Shown piece by piece: positions 52,671 through 62,347 of a DNA stretch of 64,000 nucleotides (within the stretch, counting starts at the first letter, position 1; each line of letters begins with the position of its first letter). Position numbers and translations under genes: made by a program. Location: positions 107,229 through 171,228 of the forward strand of contig NZ_JACSPN010000004.1 in the NCBI RefSeq assembly GCF_015142735.1, written 5' to 3'. Below the pieces are notes generated by a model. That model saw only the letters and a program-made list of their open reading frames with translations, was not told the DNA's origin and did not search any database. This stretch comes from Oerskovia douganii (GTDB taxonomy: Bacteria > Actinomycetota > Actinomycetes > Actinomycetales > Cellulomonadaceae).

Positions 52671-53284
52671 TTGCACGTCCGGTCGCACACCCATGTGAGA
52701 GGCGTCCCCCGTCGGGTCGGCACGTTCGCCTCCATAGGCGTAGGTAGACGAGCGCGCAGATCGGCGATGATGCTGCGTGGAGTCGGGCTGGGTGATCCGG
52801 GCACGGGAGGAGAGATCTACGAGTTCTTTCGACTGGCAGCGCGCGGTAGTCCGGCGGCACCCGGTCCCGGTGATCGCGGCGTCAACGAGGCACGCCATGA
52901 CCGGTCGGCGAGGCCCCACCGGCCTCACCGGTGCCAGCGACCACCACCCACAATGGGTAGAACCATGCGGCGATACGCCCCATCGGGTCGGTGCGATCGC
53001 TTTCGGGCAGATTCCGGCCGAGCTCAAGCCGTCGACCGTCTGCCTCCGAGGGGTCGGCGACACCGTCACCTGCTCCTGCAGCAGATAGCTACGGCGTGGC
53101 TCCACATGACGTTCCTGCGGCAGTTGCACTGAGGGTTGCGACCGGATCGCAGGGGTTGCCCGGCGCAATCGGGCGCACCACCTCGCAGCACCCACCGCGT
53201 TGGAGCCACCACCGCGCACCAGCGAGAATGACATCTGACCAGGACTTTTGCAGCATGGTACGCGGCGCGCACCACGGATGCTTG
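52671..53284. other. 614-bp stretch without a recognisable gene
   Basis: It lies between the large nuclease gene and the tRNA 3' end. Several short open frames exist on both strands, none with family-like sequence or a ribosome binding site. It has the island's mixed composition. Probably decayed island DNA. Confidence 0.5.
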
Positions 53285-53358
53285 TGCCCCCACTGGGACT
53301 CGAACCCAGACTGCGCCGATTTTAAGTCGGATGCCTCTGCCGATTGGGCTATGGGGGC
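53285..53358 (-). tRNA. tRNA with UAA anticodon, short variable loop
   Basis: Cloverleaf: 7-bp acceptor GCCCCCA/TGGGGGC; D arm GCC..GGC with loop CAATCGGCAGA; anticodon arm CCGA-CTTAAAA-TCGG, so anticodon TAA (reads UUA, Leu); variable region GCAGT only; T arm CTGGG-TTCGAGT-CCCAG; discriminator A73, CCA not encoded. Bacterial leucine tRNAs normally have a long variable arm; this one does not. Its 3' end faces the island. Confidence 0.85.
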
Positions 53359-53421
53359 CCGGGTGAGGATATCCCGGCGACGGCCAGGGGCGCCGCACGG
53401 CCCCTCCGGCGCGCCCCTGCG

Positions 53422-54276
53422 CTACGACCCCGCGAGCGCCCAGCGGATCGCCTGCGTGACGGTCCGGCCACCCGCCCGCACCAGCACCGACTCGCCCCGC
53501 ATCGGCCACCGCACCGGGATCATGCGCCGCGACCACGGGGGCAACGACGCGACCGAGGCCGCTCCCAGCGCTGCGTACGGGCCCCGGGCGAGGAACGGGA
53601 GAGGCGGCTCGGACAGCAGGAAGCGCGCGACGTCGTCGGACTCGGTGGTCCTCGCGAGCTGCGGGCGGAACTCCTCGAAGGCCCGCGCCAGCTCGGCGCG
53701 CGAGCGCGGCGGGTCCACGGCTCCGAGCCGGTCCGCGATCGTCGCGGCCTGGGCCAGGTACTCGTCGCAGCCCGCGGCGTCGAGGGGACGCTCGCCGTAG
53801 CGCTGGTGCGCGGCGAGGAAGCTGTCGGCCTCGGCCACGTGGACCCAGCGCAGCAGCCAGGGGTCGTCGGCCGCGTACGGGCGCCCGTCGGGAGCCGTGC
53901 CGCGCACTCGGACGTGCACCGAGCGGACCACGTCGATCGCCTGCTGCGCGTGCTCGACCGTCCCGAAGGTCGTGACCGCGAGGAAGGTGCTCGTGCGGGC
54001 CAGGCGACCCCACGGGTCGCCCCGGTACCCCGAGTGCGCCGCGACCGCCGCCATGGCGAGCGGGTGCAACGACTGGAGCAGCAAGGCGCGCAGGCCGCCC
54101 ACGAACATCGACGCGTCGCCGTGGACGCGCGCGATCGCCGAGTCCGGTGCGAACCAGCGCGGGCCCGGGGTGTCGTGGATCCGGGAGCGCTCGGCCGGAC
54201 CGTCCGGCCCCGCGACACGCTCGAACAGGGCACGGCCCGCACGGGACCGCAGGTCGTCGACCACGCGAGTGCTCAC
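53422..54276 (-). CDS. oxygenase MpaB family (DUF2236) protein
   Basis: 284 residues. GDASMFVGGLRALLLQSLHPLAMAAVAAHSGYRGDPWGRLARTSTFLAVTTFG is the DUF2236 signature, with conserved His residues proposed to bind haem in MpaB/latex-clearing-protein relatives; LRWVHVAEADSFLAAHQRYG follows. Substrate unknown. GTG 54276. Confidence 0.88.
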   Translation of the reverse strand: MSTRVVDDLRSRAGRALFERVAGPDGPAERSRIHDTPGPRWFAPDSAIARVHGDASMFVGGLRALLLQSLHPLAMAAVAAHSGYRGDPWGRLARTSTFLAVTTFGTVEHAQQAIDVVRSVHVRVRGTAPDGRPYAADDPWLLRWVHVAEADSFLAAHQRYGERPLDAAGCDEYLAQAATIADRLGAVDPPRSRAELARAFEEFRPQLARTTESDDVARFLLSEPPLPFLARGPYAALGAASVASLPPWSRRMIPVRWPMRGESVLVRAGGRTVTQAIRWALAGS

Positions 54277-54370
54277 CCGCCCATTGTGCGCGCCGGTCGT
54301 CGTCCCGGGACGCCGCGAGGGCGGCCCCTTCCGGGACCGCCCGCGCGGGACGTGCTGACGTGCGGGTAAC

Positions 54371-55930
54371 TCAGGCCTGGGTCGCAGCCTTCTTGGTCGC
54401 CTTCTTGGCCGGGCCGTGGCCGGCGTCGGTAGCGGCGGCCTCGGCGGGCGCTGCCTTGGAGGGCTCGGCCGCGACACCGCCGCCCTCGGCCTCGGCGGCC
54501 GACGACACGGCCTCCTGCTTGACGGCGTCGCCCGCGGCCTTGGGCGGCACGGACGCCTGGCGGAACTCCGCACGCGGGTCGTGCAGCGAGCCGAGCGAGA
54601 CGAGCTCGCGGCCCATGAGGAACTGGCCCATCCACCCGATCGCGATGCGGATCTTGCGGTTGCCCGTGGGCATCGCCATCACGTGGTAGCTGCGGTGCAT
54701 GGCCCAGGCGAGGAAGCCCTTGAGCTTGAAGATGCCGAACAGCTCCGCGACCCCCTTGTACAGGCCGAGCGACGCGACCGTGCCGACGCTCTTGTGGCTG
54801 TACTCGACGGGCGCGTCGCTGCGCAGCACGGCGACCAGGTTGTCGGCGAGGCGCGTGGCCTCACGGATCGCGTGCTGGGCGTTCGGCGGGCAGAACTTGC
54901 CCGGGTTGAGCACGTCGGGGACGGCGGCGCAGTCGCCTGCGGCCCACGCGTCGGGGATGACGTTGCCGTCCGCGTCCGCGACCTGGAGGGTCGGGAGCAC
55001 GGTCACGCGGCCGAGCTTGTCGACCGGCAGGTCCGAGTTCTCCTTGATGACCGGGTTCGCCTTGACGCCCGCGGTCCACACGATGGTGTCGGTGTCGAAC
55101 TCGACGCCCGTCGAGGTGACGACGTGGCCGTCGACGCACGAGGACAGGAACGTGTTGAGGTGGAACTCGATGCCGCGCTTCTTGAGCTCCTCGAGCGCGT
55201 ACTGACCCATGGGCTCGGAGACCTCGGGGAGGATGCGGCCCGAGCCCTCGATCATCACGAAGCGCAGGTCCTCGGGCGCGATCGTCGGGTAGTTGCGGGT
55301 CGCGTAGCGCGCCATGTCCTCGATCTCGCCGATCGCCTCCATGCCGGCGAAGCCGCCGCCGATGAACGCGAACGTGAGCATGCGCTTGCGCAGGTCCTGG
55401 TCCCAGGTGGACGACGCGACGTCCAGCCGGTTGATGACGTGGTTGCGGACCGCGATGGCCTCTTCGACGTTCTTGAAGCCGATCGCGTTCTCCGCGAGGC
55501 CCGGGATGGGCAGCGTGCGCGAGACGGAGCCGAGGCCGACGATCAGGTGGTCGTAGGTGACCGAGTAGTCGTCGCCCTCCTCCGGGTGGATCGTGATGCT
55601 GCGGCCGGCGTGGTTGATCTCCACGACCTTGCCCTGCAGCACGTCGACGCCCTTGAGGGCGCGGCGGTGGGGAGCGACGACGTCACGTGCGTCGATCGAG
55701 CCCGCGGCGGCCTCCGGCAGGAAGGGCGCATAGGTCATGTACGGGCGCGGGTCGACGACCACGATGGCCGCTTCGCGCTTGCCGAGCTTCTTGCGGAGGC
55801 GGCGCGCCGAGTAGAGACCGACAGAGCCGCCACCCAGGACGATGATGCGGGGAACCTTGCGGGGACGCGGCGAGGCAGCGACATCCGCGTTCTGGGCAGG
55901 GGTGACCGAGGTCAGGTCATTCTGAGGCAT
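54371..55930 (-). CDS. ndh: type II NADH dehydrogenase
   Basis: 519 residues. FAD-binding GGGSVGLYSARRL, NADH-binding FAFIGGGFAGMEAIGEIEDM, and AWAAGDCAAVPD; C-terminal membrane-anchoring amphipathic region (LKGFLAWAMHRSYHVMAMPTGNRKIRIAIGWMGQFLMGRELVSLGSL). Transfers electrons from NADH to menaquinone without proton pumping. The last ~60 residues are Ala/Lys-rich, ending KKATKKAATQA. Confidence 0.93.
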   Translation of the reverse strand: MPQNDLTSVTPAQNADVAASPRPRKVPRIIVLGGGSVGLYSARRLRKKLGKREAAIVVVDPRPYMTYAPFLPEAAAGSIDARDVVAPHRRALKGVDVLQGKVVEINHAGRSITIHPEEGDDYSVTYDHLIVGLGSVSRTLPIPGLAENAIGFKNVEEAIAVRNHVINRLDVASSTWDQDLRKRMLTFAFIGGGFAGMEAIGEIEDMARYATRNYPTIAPEDLRFVMIEGSGRILPEVSEPMGQYALEELKKRGIEFHLNTFLSSCVDGHVVTSTGVEFDTDTIVWTAGVKANPVIKENSDLPVDKLGRVTVLPTLQVADADGNVIPDAWAAGDCAAVPDVLNPGKFCPPNAQHAIREATRLADNLVAVLRSDAPVEYSHKSVGTVASLGLYKGVAELFGIFKLKGFLAWAMHRSYHVMAMPTGNRKIRIAIGWMGQFLMGRELVSLGSLHDPRAEFRQASVPPKAAGDAVKQEAVSSAAEAEGGGVAAEPSKAAPAEAAATDAGHGPAKKATKKAATQA

Positions 55931-55939
55931 GAAACCAGA

Positions 55940-55967
55940 GTATTACTGTCTTCAACTTCTTGGTGAA
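55940..55967 (-). promoter_or_regulatory. ndh promoter, near-leaderless
   Basis: Reading left: TTCACC (55967-55962), 16-bp spacer, TAATAC (55945-55940), nine bases to ATG 55930, with no ribosome binding site. Confidence 0.5.
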
Positions 55968-56117
55968 CTTCTGTCCGATCCGTGAGCGTGACAACCTTCA
56001 CAAGCGCTGCCGGACCGCCCGAAGATGGCGTGTTGGTGCCGGTTTCGGCAGGCACTGCGCCGGGGTCGGTCGGCCGGTCCCCCGTCGTCCGGCCGACCCC
56101 GGCGTCAGCACGGGAGG

Positions 56118-57512
56118 TCAGTCGCCCGACGGCGCAGCCCCCGTCGAGACCTCGACCACCGGGCTCGCAGCGGCCGGAGACGGCGTCCCGGGCACCCTGG
56201 CCGAGGGCGCCGCGGTCCCCTCCGCCGGCGGACCGGCCGGGTCCTCGCCGTCGGCGGGGACCTGCGGAGCCTCAGGGGTCACCGGGGTGGTCGCCGCACC
56301 CCCCGGCTGGTCGGGAGCCGGTGCCGTGCCGCCCGTCGAGGGCACCAGGAGCGACTGCGCCTGGAGGAACGGGGCCGGCATGGACCGCGGCTGCTCGCCC
56401 TCGAGCGGGACAGGTCGGTCGGAACCGTCCCACTCGACCGCGTCGTCGGGCAGCCCACGCAGCGGGTAGACGTTCCAGCGGTCCCGGCCGTCGGTCGACA
56501 ACGACGGCTGGAAGTACCACCCCTGCTCGAAGTCCGGGAGGCTCCAGGCCTGCGCAACCCCTTCGCCCGTGAGGGTCCGCACGGGACGGCCCTGGTCGTC
56601 GAAGATCTGCACGTCCTGCAGGGCGCGGCCGCTCGCGTCGTACACGAACAGGTTGCTGACCTGCGAACCGTCGACGTACACACCGCTGCCGGTCCCGTCC
56701 GCGCTGACGCCGCTCGCGCCGAAGATGCCGGACCGGGCGTCACGGACACCGTCGTCGTAACCCTGCTGGTACGAGCCGCCGGAGGACGTCCTCAGCCCGT
56801 TGAGCTCGGCGTTCGCCCCGAACGCGGCGCTCACGAAGAGCGGCACGGCCACGAGGACCGCGACGACGTCGACGGCCTTGCGCAGGAGGTGCAGCCCGCG
56901 CCAGCGCAGCCACCGCTCGCGCCCCCACTGCACGCTCACGACGACCGCGACCACCAGCAGGAGCCGCCAGTACGTGGCCTGCGGCACGAGCTCGAAGTTC
57001 TGCGGCCGGTGGAACCAGCCGTACGCCACGAGCACCACGACCCACGCCCGCAGCACCCACCACGCGGGTCGCAGCACCGCGGCGAACTCGAGGAACGCGG
57101 CCCACTGCGGCGTCGACGTCACGGGGGCCCACAGGGACTTCCACCCCGACCCGAAGATCCCGCCGAGCACGAACAGCCGGCCGCGCAGCCCGATCCGCGG
57201 ACGCGGCCCCGGCGCGGCGGGGTCCAGGCCCGCGGCCGACCGGAGCTCGGCCGCGTACACGGCGGCCGGACCGAAGCGTGCGGCGACGTCGAGCAGCGCC
57301 GTCGCTCCGCCGTCGGGCACCTGGCCGCCCGCGGCGACGGGCCGCAGCGAGCCCGGCATGTCCGCGAGCGCCTCCGCGAGGTCCGCCTCGAGGCCGTCGG
57401 TGAGGTCGTCGACCTGCTCGGGCGACAGGTCGGCGAGGTGCGCGCGGACGTCCGCGGCGTAGCGGCGGACCTGGTCGAGGACCACGGTCTCGGGTGTCAG
57501 GGTCGTGGACAT
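56118..57512 (-). CDS. membrane protein of a PadR pair
   Basis: 464 residues. N-terminal HAAS-like helical segment (VRRYAADVRAHLADLSPEQVDDLTDGLEADLAEAL) typical of proteins encoded after PadR regulators; then ~4 helices in the middle and an extracytoplasmic C-terminal half with Asp/Gly repeats (YDDGVRDARSGIFGASGV..) and a Pro/Ala/Thr tail. ATG 57512 shares one base with the PadR stop; AAGGAG lies upstream. Function unknown; likely cell-envelope. Confidence 0.85.
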   Translation of the reverse strand: MSTTLTPETVVLDQVRRYAADVRAHLADLSPEQVDDLTDGLEADLAEALADMPGSLRPVAAGGQVPDGGATALLDVAARFGPAAVYAAELRSAAGLDPAAPGPRPRIGLRGRLFVLGGIFGSGWKSLWAPVTSTPQWAAFLEFAAVLRPAWWVLRAWVVVLVAYGWFHRPQNFELVPQATYWRLLLVVAVVVSVQWGRERWLRWRGLHLLRKAVDVVAVLVAVPLFVSAAFGANAELNGLRTSSGGSYQQGYDDGVRDARSGIFGASGVSADGTGSGVYVDGSQVSNLFVYDASGRALQDVQIFDDQGRPVRTLTGEGVAQAWSLPDFEQGWYFQPSLSTDGRDRWNVYPLRGLPDDAVEWDGSDRPVPLEGEQPRSMPAPFLQAQSLLVPSTGGTAPAPDQPGGAATTPVTPEAPQVPADGEDPAGPPAEGTAAPSARVPGTPSPAAASPVVEVSTGAAPSGD

Positions 57513-57841
57513 CACGCGGCTCCTTCAGTCGTGAGGAGCCCGGTCAGCGTGCCGGAGAACTCCTGCCACTCCTTGCGCTGGGTGTCGAGCATGGCCCGCC
57601 CCTGCGCGTTGATCCCGTAGTACTTGCGGTGCGGACCCTCGTCCGAGGGGACGACGTAGCTCGTGAGCATCCCGCCCGAGTACAGGCGGCGCAGCGTGCC
57701 GTAGACCGAGGCGTCCCCCACCTCGACGAGCCCCGCCGCTCGCAGGCGTCGCACGACGTCGTACCCGTACCCGTCCTCGTCCGCGACCACGGCGAGGACC
57801 GCCGCGTCGAGGACGCCCTTCAACAGCTGTGTGGTGTCCAC
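57512..57841 (-). CDS. PadR family regulator
   Basis: 109 residues from GTG 57841 (GGGAG five bases upstream); a longer reading to 57880 is less likely. Winged helix: LLKGVLDAAVLAVVADEDGYGYDVVRRLRAAGLVEVGDASVYGTLRRLYSGGMLTSYVVPSDEGPHRKYYGI. Co-transcribed with the membrane protein, which it should repress. Confidence 0.93.
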   Translation of the reverse strand: MDTTQLLKGVLDAAVLAVVADEDGYGYDVVRRLRAAGLVEVGDASVYGTLRRLYSGGMLTSYVVPSDEGPHRKYYGINAQGRAMLDTQRKEWQEFSGTLTGLLTTEGAA

Positions 57842-57936
57842 CCTGACTCCCTGCTCGACCGGCTCCTGTGCGGCAGACACTACTACGCAACCCGCACTAC
57901 CGGCCAGAGTGAACTACCGCGTGTCGTGCAGAGAAG

Positions 57937-58000
57937 GTGCCGAACCCGAGGTTGGTCAGGCACAGCGCCTCAAACGGCTGACCAACCTCGGGTTCGGCAC
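57937..58000. terminator. ppx terminator, second member of the hairpin pair
   Basis: Perfect 23-bp arms (57937-57959, 57978-58000) sharing TGCCGAACCCGAGGTT with the hairpin at 15291-15352; loop 18 bases. It begins seven bases after the ppx stop. Confidence 0.85.
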
Positions 58001-58007
58001 CGACGGG

Positions 58008-58961
58008 TCACGCGATCGACAGCGCGATCCCGTCCAGGATGTCGTGCTCGCTCGTCACGACCGACGTGAGCTCGCCGCCCGCGGCCGCGACGTCGTCACG
58101 CACGCGGCGCACGACCTCGGCCCACACGAGCGCCCCCGCCCCGATCACGTCGACCCGCCCCGGGTGCATGAAGCCCAGCGCCGCCCGCTCCTCGCGCGTG
58201 CGCGCCAGCAGGTCCTCGCACGCCGCCAGCGTCTCCTCGACCGTCAGCACCGCGCCGTCGATCCGGTCGCGGTCGTAGCGCTCGAGGCCCAGCGCGTGGG
58301 CGGTCACGGTCGTGACCGACCCCGCGAGCCCCACGAGCGTCGCGGCCTTGCCCAGCGGGACGGTCAGCGTCGCGGTGTCGAGCGCCGCCCGCACGTCCGC
58401 ACGGGCCGCCGCGACCTCCTCGGCCGTCGGCGGGTCCGAGCGCAGGTGACGCTCGGTCAAGCGCACGCACCCCACGTCCATGGACCACGCCGCCTCCGGG
58501 GCGTCGGTGCCCAGCACGAGCTCGGTCGACCCTCCCCCGAGGTCGACGACCACGAACGGACCCGGATGGTTCGCCGCGACCACGCCCGTCGCGCCGCGGA
58601 ACGACAGCTCAGCCTCCTCGTTCCCCGACACGACCTCGGGCGCGACGCCCAGGCGCGCGAGCACGCCGTCGACGAACTCGGCCCGGTTCTCCGCGTCCCG
58701 CGTGGCCGACGTCGCCACGAAGCGGGTGCGCGTCGCCCCCAGGTCCTCGATCACCCGGGCGTACTCGGCCGCCTGGTCGAGCGTGCGGGCCAACGCCTCC
58801 GGCGCCAGGCGCCCCGTCCGGTCGACCCCCTGGCCGAGGCGCACGACCTCCATGCGGCGGTCGAGCTCGGTGAGGACGCCCGTCGTGGGGTCGACGTCGG
58901 CGACGAGGAGTCGGATCGAGTTGGTGCCGCAGTCGATCGCGGCGACGCGAGAAGAAGTCAT
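58008..58961 (-). CDS. ppx: Ppx/GppA phosphatase
   Basis: 317 residues. Actin-like ATPase fold: AAIDCGTNSIRLLVADVDP (phosphate 1), SATRDAENRAEF, VVDLGGGSTELVLG (phosphate 2) and GAGALVWAEVVRRV. Exopolyphosphatase or pppGpp phosphatase; short form as in Mycobacterium Rv1026. Downstream of DUF501, as in that genus. Confidence 0.93.
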   Translation of the reverse strand: MTSSRVAAIDCGTNSIRLLVADVDPTTGVLTELDRRMEVVRLGQGVDRTGRLAPEALARTLDQAAEYARVIEDLGATRTRFVATSATRDAENRAEFVDGVLARLGVAPEVVSGNEEAELSFRGATGVVAANHPGPFVVVDLGGGSTELVLGTDAPEAAWSMDVGCVRLTERHLRSDPPTAEEVAAARADVRAALDTATLTVPLGKAATLVGLAGSVTTVTAHALGLERYDRDRIDGAVLTVEETLAACEDLLARTREERAALGFMHPGRVDVIGAGALVWAEVVRRVRDDVAAAGGELTSVVTSEHDILDGIALSIA

Positions 58962-59071
58962 GACATCAAGGGTGCCACCCGTCGCCGCCCCGGGAGGGCG
59001 CGAACCGGCCCGCGGACGGCGACCGTCGCGAGCGTCACAGCCGACGTCGCGACCGGTCGCGGGTCAGCGGC

Positions 59072-59659
59072 TCAGCACGTGCAGCGGTCCGCGCGCCACG
59101 CGCCCGAGATCATGACGAGCGCCTCGTCGCCCAACGGGTTCACCCCGGGGCCGGCCGCGAGGGCGTGACCCACGAGCACGTGCAGGCACTTGACGCGCAC
59201 GGGCATCCCGCCCGCGGAGATGCCCGCGATCTCCTCGACGTGCCCGAGCGCCTCGCGCGCCGCGAGGTAGTGCTCGTGCGCGCGGGCGTAGGCCGCGGCG
59301 AGCTCCTCGTCGTGCGTCAGGCGCTCCGACATCTCCTTCATGACACCGTTCGCCTCGAGGCTCGAGGCCCCCGCGACGGCGCCAGGGCTCGTCAGGTAGT
59401 ACGTCGTGGGGAACGGGGTGCCGTCGGGCAGGCGCGGGGCCGTGTGCACCACGAGCGGGCGGCCGCACACGCAACGGGCCGCGATCCCGACGACGCCGCG
59501 CGCCGGGCGTCCGAGCTGCTCGTGCAGGACCTCGAGGTCCTCGGGCGTGACCTCGGGGCGCGAGCGGTCGGCCTCGGGGACGGCCTGCGCGGCGCCTGCG
59601 GGTGCGGCGGGACCACCGAGGTCCGCGGCGTCCGGGGCGGTGGGGGTCGAGTCGTTCAC
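59072..59659 (-). CDS. DUF501 protein
   Basis: 195 residues. After ~45 linker residues: LGRPARGVVGIAARCVCGRPLVVHTAPRLPDGTPFPTTYYLTSP is the DUF501 signature, with conserved Cys-x-Cys and a C-terminal CTC. The gene is fixed between ftsB/divIC and ppx in Actinobacteria. Function not established. GTG 59659. Confidence 0.9.
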   Translation of the reverse strand: MNDSTPTAPDAADLGGPAAPAGAAQAVPEADRSRPEVTPEDLEVLHEQLGRPARGVVGIAARCVCGRPLVVHTAPRLPDGTPFPTTYYLTSPGAVAGASSLEANGVMKEMSERLTHDEELAAAYARAHEHYLAAREALGHVEEIAGISAGGMPVRVKCLHVLVGHALAAGPGVNPLGDEALVMISGAWRADRCTC

Positions 59660-59758
59660 GAGGAGTTCCGTTCTGCGGCGTGCGGTGCTGGGGCGCGCCG
59701 GGGGACGGCGCACTCCCCATTGTCCCCGGTCGTGCGGCCGGAACGGCAATCGGCCCGC

Positions 59759-60664
59759 CTAGGGCGTCCCGCCGTCGGTCGGCGGCGTCTCGGGGCCGTC
59801 GCCCGGCTCGGTCCCCCCGTCGCCGTCGCCGCCTCCCGGTGCGGGCTGCTCGCCGGCCAGCTGGACCGACCGCCACACCGAGACGTACCAGGGTGCACCG
59901 TCCTCGGGGTCGACACCGACCGGTCCGTCGGTGAGGCGACGTCCCGTCTCGGGGTCGACCACGTCGACGACCGTGTCCGGGTCGATGACCCGCCACGCGC
60001 GCTCGCCCGGCATCACGAAGCTCAGGCGGTCACGGGCCTGCGCGACGACGTAGGCCTCGTCGTCCCAGCGGCCGAGCTCGACCTCGAGGGCGTCGCGCTC
60101 GGCCTCGGCCGCCGCCACCTCGGCGCGCAGCGCGCGGAGCTCGCCCGTCTGGTTGACGTAGGCCCGCACCGTGGGCAGGAGCAGGACGACCGCGAGGAGC
60201 ACGACGACGGCGATCACCAACGAGCGGACCGTCACCACCTCGGGGAGCAGCAGCCCGTACCGGCTGCGGCGACGGTCGGCGAGCGCCGGCGCCCGCGACG
60301 CGGTGGGCCGCGCGGACCGCGGGGCGCGCGGGGTCCGCCCGGCCGACGAGCCGGCCGACGCGCCCGGCCCCCCGGCGGGGGTCGAGGTGGAGGACGGCTT
60401 GCGCGGCGCGGTCGGTCTCTTGCCCGCGCCCTTCGCGGCGCCCGGGCTCTTCGCGGCCGCCGGGCCCTTGGCGGCCGCAGGGTCCTTGGTCGAGCCCGTG
60501 CCGGCCGTCCCGGCCCCGGACCGTCCGGAGGTCCCCGCGTCGGTGCGTGACGTCGTCGGGCCGGAGGAGCCGCGGGCCCGACCGGCCGAGCGTGCCGACC
60601 CGCTGCGACTGCCCCCCGGGCGCGGCGCGGCGCCGGGCGTGGACGGGCGGCGGTTCGAGGACAT
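59759..60664 (-). CDS. ftsB: FtsB/DivIC-type septum formation initiator
   Basis: 301 residues. Long Ala/Ser/Thr/Lys-rich cytoplasmic N-terminus (1-~140), one helix (VRSLVIAVVVLLAVVLLL, ~147-167), a short coiled coil (LRALRAEVAAAEAERDALEVELGRW) and the DivIC region EAYVVAQARDRLSFVMPGE, then an acidic Gly/Pro tail. Part of the FtsQ-FtsL-FtsB divisome complex. Contains the 33-bp duplicate of the window start, at residues ~35-46. Confidence 0.9.
   Translation of the reverse strand: MSSNRRPSTPGAAPRPGGSRSGSARSAGRARGSSGPTTSRTDAGTSGRSGAGTAGTGSTKDPAAAKGPAAAKSPGAAKGAGKRPTAPRKPSSTSTPAGGPGASAGSSAGRTPRAPRSARPTASRAPALADRRRSRYGLLLPEVVTVRSLVIAVVVLLAVVLLLPTVRAYVNQTGELRALRAEVAAAEAERDALEVELGRWDDEAYVVAQARDRLSFVMPGERAWRVIDPDTVVDVVDPETGRRLTDGPVGVDPEDGAPWYVSVWRSVQLAGEQPAPGGGDGDGGTEPGDGPETPPTDGGTP
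60529..60561. repeat. 33-bp duplicate of positions 1-33
   Basis: Identical and same orientation; here within the linker-coding part of the FtsB/DivIC-like gene. Confidence 0.7.
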
Positions 60665-60792
60665 GGTGCCGATTGTGCCGCCCCGCGCCCTCTCCCGGTC
60701 GCAGGGTCCACGGCGTGCCGGGGCTCCGTGGCCGGATCCACACCAAGCGTTCACAACCACGGGAGCCCGTGCCGGGCGCGGCACGGACGCAC

Positions 60793-60828
60793 GGACGCCC
60801 GGTGGTTCCGAGGAACCACCGGGCGTCC
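60793..60828. terminator. eno terminator
   Basis: Perfect 17-bp arms GGACGCCCGGTGGTTCC and its complement with only two bases between them, 58 bases after the eno stop. Very stable; no T-run. Confidence 0.85.
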
Positions 60829-60886
60829 GGGTGCTGCGCGCGACGCCGACCGGGGGTCGGACCGTGCTCAGCGGGGATGCGTCAGC

Positions 60887-62347
<1,461 letters not shown>

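Noticed and set aside
51927-53234. Open frame of 435 codons opposite the large nuclease gene
   Set aside because: It overlaps the nuclease core antisense, has no recognisable motif and no start signal.
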